Both the position numbers and the translations under genes were made by a program. This document shows, piece by piece, positions 7,509 through 15,895 of a stretch of 35,684 bases of DNA (its first letter is position 1; the number at the start of each line of letters is the position of its first letter). Under the pieces are notes generated by a model. The model did not search any database. It saw only the letters and a list, made by a program, of their open reading frames with translations, and was not told the origin of the DNA. Source of the stretch: an uncultured Pseudomonadota bacterium (lineage in GTDB: Bacteria; Pseudomonadota; Gammaproteobacteria; Xanthomonadales; Ahniellaceae); assembly GCA_937996755.1 (NCBI GenBank), contig CALKUS010000161.1, forward strand, positions 1 through 35,684, read 5' to 3'.

Positions 7509-8525
7509 GTGCGCGATCTGATCAAGCGGCTGCTGTATGGTACCGGCGCGCTGTCGCTTTACCATCGGTTGCGCAACGCGCGCACGCTGACCGTGGTCAT
7601 GTACCACCGCGTCCTCGCACCGTCCGACCCGCGCTGGACGGCGTGCGATCCCGACTACACCCTGTCGGTCGACCTGTTCGCGAGCTCGCTCGCGTTTTTC
7701 CGCCGGCACTACAACGTGGTTTCGCCCGCGCAGGTGCTGGACGCGAAACGCACGGGTGCGCGCCTGCCGCCGCGCGCGCTGCTCATCACGTTCGACGACG
7801 GCTGGTCCGACAACGTCGACTACGCGCTGCCGCAGCTGGAGCGCGCCGGCCTGCCCGCCGTCGTGTTCACGGTGGCCGACGCAGTGGACCGCCCGCACCC
7901 GTTCTTCCAGGAGCGCATCGTCGCCGCGTGGCGCCGGGGCGGGCTGCCCGTCGCCCGGCTGGCGTCCGCGCTGGCCGATGCGGGCGTCGCGGCCGCGAAA
8001 CCCGCGGGCGACACGATCGCTGCATTGCGCGCGCTGATCGCCGTCCTCGAGCAGGCGCCCGCGGACGCCCGCGCGAACGTGCTCGCGGCCTTGCTTCCGC
8101 AGCTCGACGCGATTCCGGACGCGATGGTCACCGCGGCGCAGCTGCGCCTGCTCGAGCAGCGCGGCGTGACGATCGGTGCGCACGGCGAAAGCCACGATCC
8201 GCTCACGCGCGTGCCCGACGCCGGTGCGGAGTTGCGTGGCGCGCGCGAGAAGCTCGCGCGGCACCTGCAGGCTGCGGGCCCGAACCTGATGTCGTTCCCG
8301 CACGGCCGTTTCAACGGCGCGATCGTGGGCGACGCGCTCGCGGCGGGTTACGAGTTGCTGTTCACCAGCGTGCCGGCGGTGAACGACACGCGCGCCGCGC
8401 TGCAACCGCTGATCGCGCGCGTGGGCGTGGAAACCGAGACGCTCAGCGACGAGTCCGGGCGCTATCGCCCGGACCTGCTCGCGCTGAACATGTTCAACCG
8501 GCCGCGGCGTTCGCTCGCGGCCTGA
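7509..8525 (+). CDS. Polysaccharide deacetylase (NodB/CE4 family)
   Basis: About 338 residues from GTG 7509 (MRDLIKRLLYGTG). An ATG at 7476 in frame would add 11 residues but overlap the divergent GT2 gene by 32 bases. The metal and catalytic motifs of CE4 deacetylases are present: MYHRV near residue 31, LLITFDDGWSDN (Asp-Asp at 96-97), GAHGESHDPL (the two metal-binding histidines), and SFPHGRFN. There is no signal peptide, so it is either cytoplasmic or membrane-associated through its basic N-terminus, as in exosortase-linked EPS deacetylases. The expected reaction is N- or O-deacetylation of a sugar or lipid-linked intermediate. It converges with the heparinase-like gene, with 7 bases between their ends. 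Confidence 0.85.
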   Translation: MRDLIKRLLYGTGALSLYHRLRNARTLTVVMYHRVLAPSDPRWTACDPDYTLSVDLFASSLAFFRRHYNVVSPAQVLDAKRTGARLPPRALLITFDDGWSDNVDYALPQLERAGLPAVVFTVADAVDRPHPFFQERIVAAWRRGGLPVARLASALADAGVAAAKPAGDTIAALRALIAVLEQAPADARANVLAALLPQLDAIPDAMVTAAQLRLLEQRGVTIGAHGESHDPLTRVPDAGAELRGAREKLARHLQAAGPNLMSFPHGRFNGAIVGDALAAGYELLFTSVPAVNDTRAALQPLIARVGVETETLSDESGRYRPDLLALNMFNRPRRSLAA

Positions 8526-8532
8526 TTTCCCG

Positions 8533-10749
8533 TCAAGGCGCCCGCGCAGGCAGCGCCTGCGCGCCCGCCGGCACCTGCGTGCGCACGGCTGCGCCGCGCG
8601 CGCATGCCGCGTCGCTCGTGAACGTGACGGGCTCGCCCGCGACGGCGATCGTGCTGCGGCACCCGCCGTCCACGCGCGCGACTTCCGCCTGCACGCCCTT
8701 CGCGCCCTTCGCCGCGGCAGGCAGCACGACGTGCAGTACGTCGCTCGCGGGAGCGACGTAGCTGAGCGGTACGCTGCCGTCCGCGAGCGCCACGACCCAG
8801 CGCGACTTGCCGCGCTCGACCAGCCACGCCGCGCCGCCTTGCGCGACGAGCGGCTTCGCGGGCGCGGGAACCGCGTCGCGCGGCGATGCGTCGATGAGGT
8901 GTACGGCGGAAGCGCGCTCATCCTCGACGACGAGCCTGAAGTCGTGCACGGGCAGCCGGGCCGCGTCGCAGTTGCCGCGCGTGTAGCGCTTGTCGTCGAA
9001 GCAGCTGCCGGCCTTCTGCGCACGCACCTCGGGCTTCCCGGCGCTCGCCTGCAGTTGCGCGATCTCGAGGTGCGTGTCGCCGCCGTCGGCGCGCGCGCCG
9101 CTGCCGTTCGCCGCCAGCGTCATCGGGCTGCGGAACTGCAGGTACAGCGCCGGCTTGGCGCCGGGCGGCTTCGCGCGGTCGGCGATGAACAGCGCGACCG
9201 AGTCGCTGCCGTCCGCGGATTCGTACGGCAGCATCACGAAGTCGCGCAACGCTTCGTCCACGTCGGTCGGGTTCTGCTGCAGCCAGTACTGGTCTGCGTA
9301 GTCGCAGCGCGCGAGCAGCGCGCCGCCGGGCAACGTGTCGCGCCAGCGGAAACCGGTCTTCTTGCCCCAGAACGCCTGGCTGGGCTGGTAGTCCTTCGGC
9401 AGGTTCGGCGAGCGCACGGTCGGCGTGTTGCTCGTGAGCGAAGACAGCGAGCCGTATGGCGACGGATCGACGATCACGTTCCGGTTGCCGCGCATGAGCA
9501 CGAAATTGCCCGCGTTCGGCGGCAGGTGGTCGACGTCGATCACGGGCGAGCACGACGCGACGAACCAGGCCGCCTTCGCATCCCAGCCGGTGCGCGCATA
9601 GAGCACCGACGTGCCTGCGGCGAAGTACGCCTTCGGCATCGTTTCGCGCGGCAGCGGCTTCGCCGTGACGGGCGTCGCGTCAGCCAGTGCCGTGAACAGC
9701 ACGAAATCGAGGTCGCCCGGCGCGAACGTGCCGATGCGCTCGATCTCGCCGAGCGCCCATTCCTTGTCCTCGCGCGCCGACGGTCCGAACACGACTGCCT
9801 CGAGCGTGCGGCGCCGCACCGACAGGTTCGCGCTCTCCGCCTGCGTGTCGCCGAGCACGAACGTGCGCTTGCCGCCCGGCGTCAGCGCGTAGACGTGCCG
9901 CAGCAGCACTTCGCGCAGCCACCGCCGCATCGGCGCCACGTCGATGCCGTACGGCTCGACCGCGCGCGCGGCGAGCGAATACTCCGCGATGCTGAGCGGG
10001 CCGTACTGCCAGCCTTCGCCCCAGTCGCCGCCGACGAGCACGCCCTCGCGCGCGGACGGCAGCAGGTCCTTCGCGAACAGCTCGTCGCTCACCGTGCGCC
10101 ACCAGCGTGCGCCGTCGGCGCCGCCTTCCGAGCCTTGCGCAACGGCGATCAGCGTGGCGGCGAGCGCATAGCCGGCGTGGTAGTTCGTGCCGGGGCTGCG
10201 CACGCGATAGCCTTCCTTCGCGTACCAGTCGAGCCACGCGGTGAACCGTTCGCGTGCGTGCGCCTTGAGCTCGTCGCTCATCGCGGTGTGGTCGTGCAGC
10301 CAGTCGTACGCGAGCGCCGTATACGGCCCGTGCGCGCGGATCGCGTAGCCGCTGTCGCGGGTCGCGGCCTTGTCGCCGCCCTCGCCGTCGCCGACGGTCT
10401 GCCGGTCGTCGAGCAGCGCCTTGAAGTAGATGAGCGCGGTGCGCGCGGCCGAATCGTCGTCGGTCGCGGCCCAGGCCACCAGGCAGATCTGCAGGTGGTG
10501 CGCCCAGTCGAGCCCCATGTACCCGTCGCGCGCATAGTCGTCGGCGTGCGAGTACATGCGCTTGCACGTGCGTACGGCTTCGGCGACGGCCGAGTCGCGA
10601 TCCTTCGCGAGCTCCTTCAGGCGCGCGCGCGTCGGTGCGTCCAGGAACAGCCGCGGATGCGGCCCGGATGGTTCCGGCGGCGTCGCGAGCGTGGGCAGCG
10701 ATGCGAATGCGAACAGCGCGAGCAGCATGCAGCCGATTCGCATCGCCAT
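8533..10749 (-). CDS. Secreted heparinase II/III-like polysaccharide lyase
   Basis: 738 residues. The ATG at 10749 is preceded by GAGGA. A signal peptide (RIGCMLLALFAFASLPTLAT) leads to HPRLFLDAPTRARLKELAKD, the usual opening of this family. An alpha-helical toroid follows (about 30-380: YDWLHDHTAMSDELKAHARE, NYHAGYALAATLIAVAQG, GGDWGEGWQYG). A beta-sandwich Hepar_II_III-like region holds SPVIDVDHLPPNAGNFVLMRGN and NVIVDPSPYGS, corresponding to the conserved histidine/aspartate strand of these lyases. It would act in the periplasm or outside on uronic-acid-containing polysaccharide, perhaps the polymer of this locus. The substrate cannot be told from sequence. It is last in the ACP-ligase operon, starting 2 bases after the GNAT stop. 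Confidence 0.75.
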   Translation of the reverse strand: MAMRIGCMLLALFAFASLPTLATPPEPSGPHPRLFLDAPTRARLKELAKDRDSAVAEAVRTCKRMYSHADDYARDGYMGLDWAHHLQICLVAWAATDDDSAARTALIYFKALLDDRQTVGDGEGGDKAATRDSGYAIRAHGPYTALAYDWLHDHTAMSDELKAHARERFTAWLDWYAKEGYRVRSPGTNYHAGYALAATLIAVAQGSEGGADGARWWRTVSDELFAKDLLPSAREGVLVGGDWGEGWQYGPLSIAEYSLAARAVEPYGIDVAPMRRWLREVLLRHVYALTPGGKRTFVLGDTQAESANLSVRRRTLEAVVFGPSAREDKEWALGEIERIGTFAPGDLDFVLFTALADATPVTAKPLPRETMPKAYFAAGTSVLYARTGWDAKAAWFVASCSPVIDVDHLPPNAGNFVLMRGNRNVIVDPSPYGSLSSLTSNTPTVRSPNLPKDYQPSQAFWGKKTGFRWRDTLPGGALLARCDYADQYWLQQNPTDVDEALRDFVMLPYESADGSDSVALFIADRAKPPGAKPALYLQFRSPMTLAANGSGARADGGDTHLEIAQLQASAGKPEVRAQKAGSCFDDKRYTRGNCDAARLPVHDFRLVVEDERASAVHLIDASPRDAVPAPAKPLVAQGGAAWLVERGKSRWVVALADGSVPLSYVAPASDVLHVVLPAAAKGAKGVQAEVARVDGGCRSTIAVAGEPVTFTSDAACARGAAVRTQVPAGAQALPARAP

Positions 10750-10751
10750 GG

Positions 10752-11804
10752 CTATTCGTCCTCGTCCGCTGAAGTCAGGTGCAGTCCCGTTGCATCGACG
10801 CTCGCGCCGTTGCGCCAGCGCCCGAACACCGGGCGACGGCCGCGTTCCTGGAATCCCGTCGCGATCCATCCCGCGAGTCGCTCGTCCGGGCCCGCGACCG
10901 CGACGGAGACCGCTTCGACGCCATCGCGTCGCGCGGCGCGGAGCAATGCGTCGACGCACGCGCGCTCCATCCCCGCGATGCCGGCGCGCGACCAGAAATC
11001 GCGCACCTGCAGCACGCCGTCCTCGCGCGTCGTCGCGAACCACGCGGCGAGCTCGCCGTCGCGCGCGTGCAGCAGGAGGTAGCGGACCGCCGGGAGCGGG
11101 CCGCGCTCGAAGCGCCAGGCGAGGAACTCGCGATCGCGAACGGCGACCACGCCGCTGGTCGGCTTCGTGCGTTGCCACAACGCGTCGACTTCGCTGCCGA
11201 TGCGGTCGTGCCAGCTCGCGGCGAGCTTCGCGTCGCCCGCGGCGCGCACGCGATCGCGCAGCGCGACGGCGGCATCGACGAACGGCGCGGCGATGATCGC
11301 GATCGCGCGCGGGACGCGACGAGCGAGGTAGCGCGCATGTCGCACCACGCGCGCGCGCCGCACGCAGTCGGCCAGGTGCACGTAGCCGACGCGCTTGAAG
11401 ACGGGCGCAGCCTTCGGGTTCGGGAACCCGTAGAGCAGGTCGAAGCGCGCGTCGGCCGCGGCGATCAGCGCCTGCTGCAGCAGCAGGGCAGGGCCGAGCG
11501 AGCGATGCTCCGGTTGCACGGCGAGGTCGACGAGCACGCCCGCGTCGATCGCCACGCCGTCGCGCAGCATGCGGCGCGGTCCGGCCGCGGCGACGCCGAT
11601 GTCGGCGCCCGACGGCACGTGCGCGAGCAACTGCAGCAGCGGCTCGCCGAACGGACAGTCGCCGTAGAACCAGTCGAACTTGGCGGCCATGCGCGGCGCG
11701 TCGCCGAGGTTGCCGCGCCACGTGGCGAGCACGATCTCGCGCACGTCCGCGGGACGCGCGCCGCGCGCGACGTAGACGGGCGCGGGCGCGGCGACGTCAC
11801 TCAC
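10752..11804 (-). CDS. GNAT-family acyltransferase
   Basis: 350 residues from a GTG that overlaps the stop of the NadE-like gene (GTGA). The N-terminal half carries an acetyltransferase fold: DVREIVLATWRGN, then VLVDLAVQPEHRSLGPALLLQQAL, which corresponds to motif A (V-x-P-x-x-R-x-x-G-x-A), and LLYGFPNPKAAPVFKRVGY. The C-terminal half (REFLAWRFERGPLPAVRYLLLH, GIAGMERACVDALLRAARRDG) looks like a second, degenerate GNAT-like repeat. Such double-GNAT proteins are common in EPS loci. Given the ACP and ligase in the same operon, the acyl donor may be acyl-ACP rather than acyl-CoA, which is an inference from context. The acceptor is probably an amino sugar, but this is unproven. Confidence 0.75.
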   Translation of the reverse strand: MSDVAAPAPVYVARGARPADVREIVLATWRGNLGDAPRMAAKFDWFYGDCPFGEPLLQLLAHVPSGADIGVAAAGPRRMLRDGVAIDAGVLVDLAVQPEHRSLGPALLLQQALIAAADARFDLLYGFPNPKAAPVFKRVGYVHLADCVRRARVVRHARYLARRVPRAIAIIAAPFVDAAVALRDRVRAAGDAKLAASWHDRIGSEVDALWQRTKPTSGVVAVRDREFLAWRFERGPLPAVRYLLLHARDGELAAWFATTREDGVLQVRDFWSRAGIAGMERACVDALLRAARRDGVEAVSVAVAGPDERLAGWIATGFQERGRRPVFGRWRNGASVDATGLHLTSADEDE

Positions 11805-12790
11805 GCATGCAGGTCCAGTTCGTTCACTTCGCCCGCGAGCACCGGTTGCAGGTGCAGGTAGCGCGTGGTGCGGCGCTTGTTGCGGATGTCCTCGTAGACG
11901 GCCTGCGCCTCGGCCTCGCCGATCCCGAGCACGCGCGCGAGCTCGGCCGCGGGAACGTCGTGGTTCAGTGCCCAGAGCGCGAGGTCCATCGAGCGGTAGG
12001 GCAGTGCGAAATAGAACTCGTCCTGGCCCTGCGCGAGGCTGTACGTGTCGGTGGTCGGCACCGCCGCGCATACGCGCTCCGGCAGGCCGAGGTGGCGCGC
12101 CATGCCGTACACCTGCGACTTGTAGAGGTGCGCGATCGGCTTGACGTCCGCGGCGCCGTCGCCGTTCTTCACGAAGAAGCCCTGGTCGTACTCGAGCCGG
12201 TTCGGCGTGCCGACGACGGCATAGTTCAGGCGGTCGGCGTGGAAGTACTCCAGCGTCTTGCGAATGCGCTGCTTGAAGTTCGTCGCCGCGACGATCTGCA
12301 GGTATTCGGCCAGGCCGAGCTGCACGTCGTGCACCTCGCCGTCGGGCGCCTGCGCGATGAGGCGGAACACGTTGATGCGCCCTTCGGCGCCGCCGCTGAT
12401 CACGATCTTCATGCGCCAGCCCGGGCCGTAGGCCGGGAGCGCGCGGCGCGCCGCGGCATCGCGCTGCTCGTAGCAGCCGATCGCGGCGAGCGCGGGCTCG
12501 ATGTCGTGCGTCTGCACGCGCACGCCGAGGTGTTGCGCGAGGATGTTCGCGCGCGCCGCGCTGTCGTCGTTGGAGTCGCGCTCGGGCAGGATGAGCGCGA
12601 ACACGCGCTCGGGGCCGAGCGCGCGCACCGCGAGCGCGATGCTGCACGAGCTGTCGATGCCGCCGGAGATCGCGACGACGAGGCCGCGCCGGTGCAGGGT
12701 GCGCGAGACGATCTCGCGCAACCGCGCAGCGATGCGGGTGGCTTCCTGCTCGTAGTCGAGGTCGAGGACGTTCCAGTCGAGTCGGGTCAC
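11801..12790 (-). CDS. NAD synthase-like ATP-dependent amidating enzyme
   Basis: 329 residues from a GTG overlapping the ligase stop by 4 bases. It has the PP-loop of the NAD-synthase/GMP-synthase group (LVVAISGGIDSSCSI, SGGIDSS at 42-48). Further NadE features are YAVVGTPNRLEYDQGFFVKN, GDGAADVKPIAHLYKSQVY, and DEFYFALPY. Classical NH3-dependent NadE makes NAD from deamido-NAD by adenylating a carboxylate and adding ammonia. This protein is longer than usual and contains an insert (KIVISGGAEGRINVFRLIAQ, FKQRIRKTLEYFH). It sits between a ligase and a GNAT, far from NAD genes. I infer an amide-forming role in polysaccharide or acyl-group modification. A true NAD synthetase cannot be excluded. 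Confidence 0.72.
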   Translation of the reverse strand: MTRLDWNVLDLDYEQEATRIAARLREIVSRTLHRRGLVVAISGGIDSSCSIALAVRALGPERVFALILPERDSNDDSAARANILAQHLGVRVQTHDIEPALAAIGCYEQRDAAARRALPAYGPGWRMKIVISGGAEGRINVFRLIAQAPDGEVHDVQLGLAEYLQIVAATNFKQRIRKTLEYFHADRLNYAVVGTPNRLEYDQGFFVKNGDGAADVKPIAHLYKSQVYGMARHLGLPERVCAAVPTTDTYSLAQGQDEFYFALPYRSMDLALWALNHDVPAAELARVLGIGEAEAQAVYEDIRNKRRTTRYLHLQPVLAGEVNELDLHA

Positions 12791-14328
12791 TTGGGTACCT
12801 GGATTTGCGGGGTTCCGGCCAGTTGCACGCGCCGCACCTTGCCGGAGGCGGTGCGGGGCAGCGCGGCGACGAATTCCACGTGCTTCGGGATCTTGTAGAT
12901 GGGCAGGCGCGCGCGGCAATGCGCCTTCACCTGCTCCGGCGTGGGCACACTGCCTTCGCGCCCGACGATGAACGCCTTGATCACCTGGCCGAGCAGCTCG
13001 TCGTCGATGCCGACGACCGCGCTCTCCACCACGCCGTCGATCTCGGCGAGCACTTCCTCGATGTCCTGCGGGTGCACGCGATGCGCGCCCGTCTTGATCA
13101 TGTCCGAGCGGCGCCCGCTCAGGAACAGATAGCCTTCCTCGTCGAGCCGGCCCAGGTCGCCCGTGCGCAGCCAGCCGTCGCGCAACACCTGGGCCGTCGC
13201 TTCGGCATTGTTCCAGTAGCCGGCCATCACGTTCGCGCCGCGCGCCCAGACTTCGCCGACTTCGCCGCGCGGCAGCGGCGCGCCGGACTCGCTGCGCACG
13301 TCGAGCTCGACGCCGGGTACCGGGATGCCAACGGAGCCGGTCTTCTCGTCCAGGCGTTCCGGCGGCAACCAGGTCAGTCGCGCCGTCGCTTCGGTCTGGC
13401 CGTACATCACGAACACGCGTGCGTTCGGCAATGCCGCGCGCAGGCGCGACGTGAGCGCAGGCGCCATCGCGCCGCCGGCCTGCGTGACGTAGCGCAGCGA
13501 AGTGAGGTCGTATTGCGCGAGCGGCACGCGGTCGAGCAGCAGCGCGTAGGTCGAGGGCACGCCCGAGAAGCCGGTCGCACGCTCGCGCGCGAGCGCTTCG
13601 ACGACCAGTTGCGGGAACACCGTGTTCGACTCGAGCACGACGCGCGCGCCGACCGCCAGGTGCGTGTGCAAGACAGAAGCACCGTACGAGTAGTAGAACG
13701 GCAGCACGCTCACGATGCTGTCGTGCGCGCCGAGCGCGAGGTATTCGACGATCGAGTCGACGTTGCTCGCGACGTTGCGCTCGCTGAGCATCACGCCTTT
13801 CGGCGCGCCCGTCGTGCCCGACGTATAGAGGATCGTCGCGAGCGCATCGCCCGCGTGGTGCGCGGTCGCCGGCGCATCGGCGCAAGCGGGCAGCGCGTCC
13901 CACGAAACGGTCGTGTCGCTGCGCGCACCCGCGCCGACCGCGACGCGCAGCGCAGGCGTGCCCGGCGCACGCAGTGCTTCGTCGACGTCGGCGCTGCCGG
14001 CCGCATGCACGATCGCGCGGGCGCCGCAGTGCTGCAGCCACGGCACGAGGTCGCGCGCACGCGCCTGCGCATTCAACGGCACGGCGACGGCGCCCGCGAG
14101 CCAGGCGCCGTAGCACGCGGCCGCTGCCTCGATGCCGTTCGCGAGCACGAGCGCGACGCGGTCGCCGGCGACGACGCCATTGCCGCGCAGCCATGCCGCG
14201 AAGCGCGATGCCTGCGACCAGAGTTCGCCGTACGTCGCACTGCGCGTGCCGTCGGCGAGCGCAGCGCGAGCGGGATCGTTCCGCGCGATGGCGGCGATAC
14301 GGGCACAGAGGGGTGCCGTCTCGCCCAT
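12787..14328 (-). CDS. AMP-forming acyl/aminoacyl ligase (ANL superfamily)
   Basis: 513 residues starting at ATG 14328, 8 bases after the ACP stop. Core motifs of adenylating enzymes are complete: ATILYTSGTTGAPKGVMLSE (P-loop-like, 168-178), FVMYGQTEATARLTW (A5), GWLRTGDLGRLDEEGYLFLSGRRSDMIK (A7/hinge), and LPRTASGKVRR with the catalytic lysine near 497. It activates a carboxylic acid as acyl-AMP and passes it to a thiol. With an ACP gene directly upstream, the likely acceptor is the phosphopantetheine of that ACP. It resembles the AMP-forming ligases of exosortase A loci and the stand-alone adenylation domains of peptide synthetases. The substrate, fatty acid or amino acid, cannot be assigned by eye. 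Confidence 0.88.
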   Translation of the reverse strand: MGETAPLCARIAAIARNDPARAALADGTRSATYGELWSQASRFAAWLRGNGVVAGDRVALVLANGIEAAAACYGAWLAGAVAVPLNAQARARDLVPWLQHCGARAIVHAAGSADVDEALRAPGTPALRVAVGAGARSDTTVSWDALPACADAPATAHHAGDALATILYTSGTTGAPKGVMLSERNVASNVDSIVEYLALGAHDSIVSVLPFYYSYGASVLHTHLAVGARVVLESNTVFPQLVVEALARERATGFSGVPSTYALLLDRVPLAQYDLTSLRYVTQAGGAMAPALTSRLRAALPNARVFVMYGQTEATARLTWLPPERLDEKTGSVGIPVPGVELDVRSESGAPLPRGEVGEVWARGANVMAGYWNNAEATAQVLRDGWLRTGDLGRLDEEGYLFLSGRRSDMIKTGAHRVHPQDIEEVLAEIDGVVESAVVGIDDELLGQVIKAFIVGREGSVPTPEQVKAHCRARLPIYKIPKHVEFVAALPRTASGKVRRVQLAGTPQIQVPK

Positions 14329-14336
14329 GGGTGCGC

Positions 14337-14591
14337 CTACGTGGCCAGTCTGCGCGCGAGGTACGCGCCGATGGCGTCGATCGAGTCGAAGTTCGCCGGC
14401 GTCATGTCTTCCGGCGGAATCCGGATGGCGAACGCCTGTTCGAGGTGGCCGACCAGCTCGAGGATGCCCGTCGAATCGACGATGCCGCCCCGGATCAGCG
14501 AATCGCCGTTGGCGAGCGCCTTGTCGTCATCCGTGAACAGGAAGTTCCTGAGGACGAAGTCCTTTACCTGCCGCTGCAGCTCCAATGCCAC
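14337..14591 (-). CDS. Acyl carrier protein
   Basis: 84 residues from GTG 14591, chosen because the purine run AGGGGGG lies 7 bases upstream. A further upstream GTG at 14618 would add 9 residues with no ribosome site. The four-helix carrier fold is recognisable. The phosphopantetheine attachment serine is in IRGGIVDSTGILELVGHLE (Ser about 40), followed by IRIPPEDMTPANFDSIDAIGAYL. It carries an activated acyl or aminoacyl group as a thioester in the cytoplasm. It is the first gene of the five-gene minus-strand operon and divergent from the sugar dehydrogenase. It is not the fatty-acid AcpP, which has a much more acidic DSLDTVEL-type site. Confidence 0.85.
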   Translation of the reverse strand: MALELQRQVKDFVLRNFLFTDDDKALANGDSLIRGGIVDSTGILELVGHLEQAFAIRIPPEDMTPANFDSIDAIGAYLARRLAT

Positions 14592-14701
14592 GTCGCATCC
14601 CCCCTGACCGAACAGCACGCGTTTCTCCCGGCGTGGATTATGCCTGCTGGCGCGCTGCCAAAGGGCCCTCCTATCATCCGGCGTCGCCGACGGAGGGAGC
14701 C

Positions 14702-15895
14702 ATGGCCCGCACGCTACTTATGCTCATCGCGATTGCTGCCCTGGTCGCCGGTTGCAACCATGCGCCGCCGCCGGACGCGCCGGTGAGGCAGCCGGGACCC
14801 GGAACGGCCGTCGACGTGCAGGAGACGGAAAAGGGACAGGTGCGCGTCGTCGAGGTCGCGGTGGACCTCGAGCATCCGTGGGGCCTCGCGTTCCTCCCCG
14901 ATGCGCGCATGCTCGTGACCGAGCGCGCGGGACGCTTGCGCATCGTGCAGCCCGACGGCCGCGTGTCCGCGCCATTGGCCGGCCTGCCCGACATCTTCGT
15001 CGACGGCCAGGCCGGCCTGCTGGACGTGGCCGTGTCGCCGACGTTCGCCGAGGACGGGCTGGTGTACTTCGCGTTCGCCGAGCCGAGCTTCCGCGGCAAC
15101 AAGGCCGGCACGGCCGTCGCACGTGCGCGCCTCACCGACACCGCGCTCGAGCAGGTCGAAGTGATCTATCGCCAGGAGCCGAAGCTCTCCAGCGGCACGC
15201 ACGTGGGATCGCGCCTGGTGTTCGCCGACGACGGCAACCTGTTCGTCACGCAGGGCGAGAACCGCGTGGCGGCGGCGGCGCAGGCGCTCGACAAGCTGCA
15301 GGGCAAGCTCGTGCGCATCCGGCCGGACGGCAGCATCCCCGGCGACAACCCGTTCGTCGGACGCGACGACGCACGCCCCGAGATCTGGTCGTACGGCCAC
15401 CGCAACATGCAGGGCGCCGCGATCAATCCCGCCACCCGCCAGCTATGGACGAGCGAGCACGGGCCGATGGGCGGCGACGAGCTGAACATCCCGCAACCGG
15501 GGCGCAATTACGGCTGGCCGATCGTGACGTCCGGCGTCGACTATTCCGGCCAGCCCGTGCCCGGCTCGACAGGCGAGAGCGCGCCGGGCATGGAGCCGCC
15601 GCACCATGTGTGGAAGAAGTCGCCGGCGCTGAGCGGCATGGCGTTCTACGACGGCAAGGGCTTGCCGCAGTGGCGTGGCAACCTGTTCCTCGGCGCGCTC
15701 GTCGAGGCGAACCTGATCCGGCTCGAGCTCGACGGGGACGAGATCGTGCACGAGGAGCGCCTGCTCGGCGCGCGGCGCGAGCGCATCCGCGACGTGCGTG
15801 AAGGTCCCGACGGGATGCTCTGGCTGCTGACCGACGAAGAGCGCGGCAAGCTGCTGCGCATCGAGCCCGGCGCCGTCACGCCGACGAGGCTGTAG
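14702..15895 (+). CDS. Lipoprotein PQQ-dependent aldose sugar dehydrogenase (YliI-like)
   Basis: 397 residues. ATG 14702 follows a strong GGAGG. A lipoprotein signal (TLLMLIAIAALVAGC, lipobox LVAGC) would place it on a membrane facing the periplasm. The six-bladed propeller of soluble PQQ sugar dehydrogenases follows, with EHPWGLAFLPDARMLVTERAGRLR, GTHVGSRLVFADDGNLFVT, SYGHRNMQGAAINP, and SEHGPMGGDELNIPQPGRNYGWP, which contain the usual PQQ/calcium and catalytic regions. It oxidises aldoses at C1 and passes electrons to the respiratory chain. It is the only plus-strand gene between two minus-strand operons, and its last 20 bases overlap the end of asnB. The link to EPS is positional only. Confidence 0.85.
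   Translation: MARTLLMLIAIAALVAGCNHAPPPDAPVRQPGPGTAVDVQETEKGQVRVVEVAVDLEHPWGLAFLPDARMLVTERAGRLRIVQPDGRVSAPLAGLPDIFVDGQAGLLDVAVSPTFAEDGLVYFAFAEPSFRGNKAGTAVARARLTDTALEQVEVIYRQEPKLSSGTHVGSRLVFADDGNLFVTQGENRVAAAAQALDKLQGKLVRIRPDGSIPGDNPFVGRDDARPEIWSYGHRNMQGAAINPATRQLWTSEHGPMGGDELNIPQPGRNYGWPIVTSGVDYSGQPVPGSTGESAPGMEPPHHVWKKSPALSGMAFYDGKGLPQWRGNLFLGALVEANLIRLELDGDEIVHEERLLGARRERIRDVREGPDGMLWLLTDEERGKLLRIEPGAVTPTRL

Noticed and set aside
8533..11721. Very long minus-strand open frame suggesting one protein of over 1000 residues
   Set aside because: The first part is arginine/alanine-rich translation of the GNAT gene in another frame. The real heparinase-like protein starts at 10749 with a signal peptide and a ribosome site.
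11801..12790. Calling the NAD-synthase-like protein nadE
   Set aside because: The family features are present, but the insert, length and operon context point to a different substrate, so no gene symbol is given.
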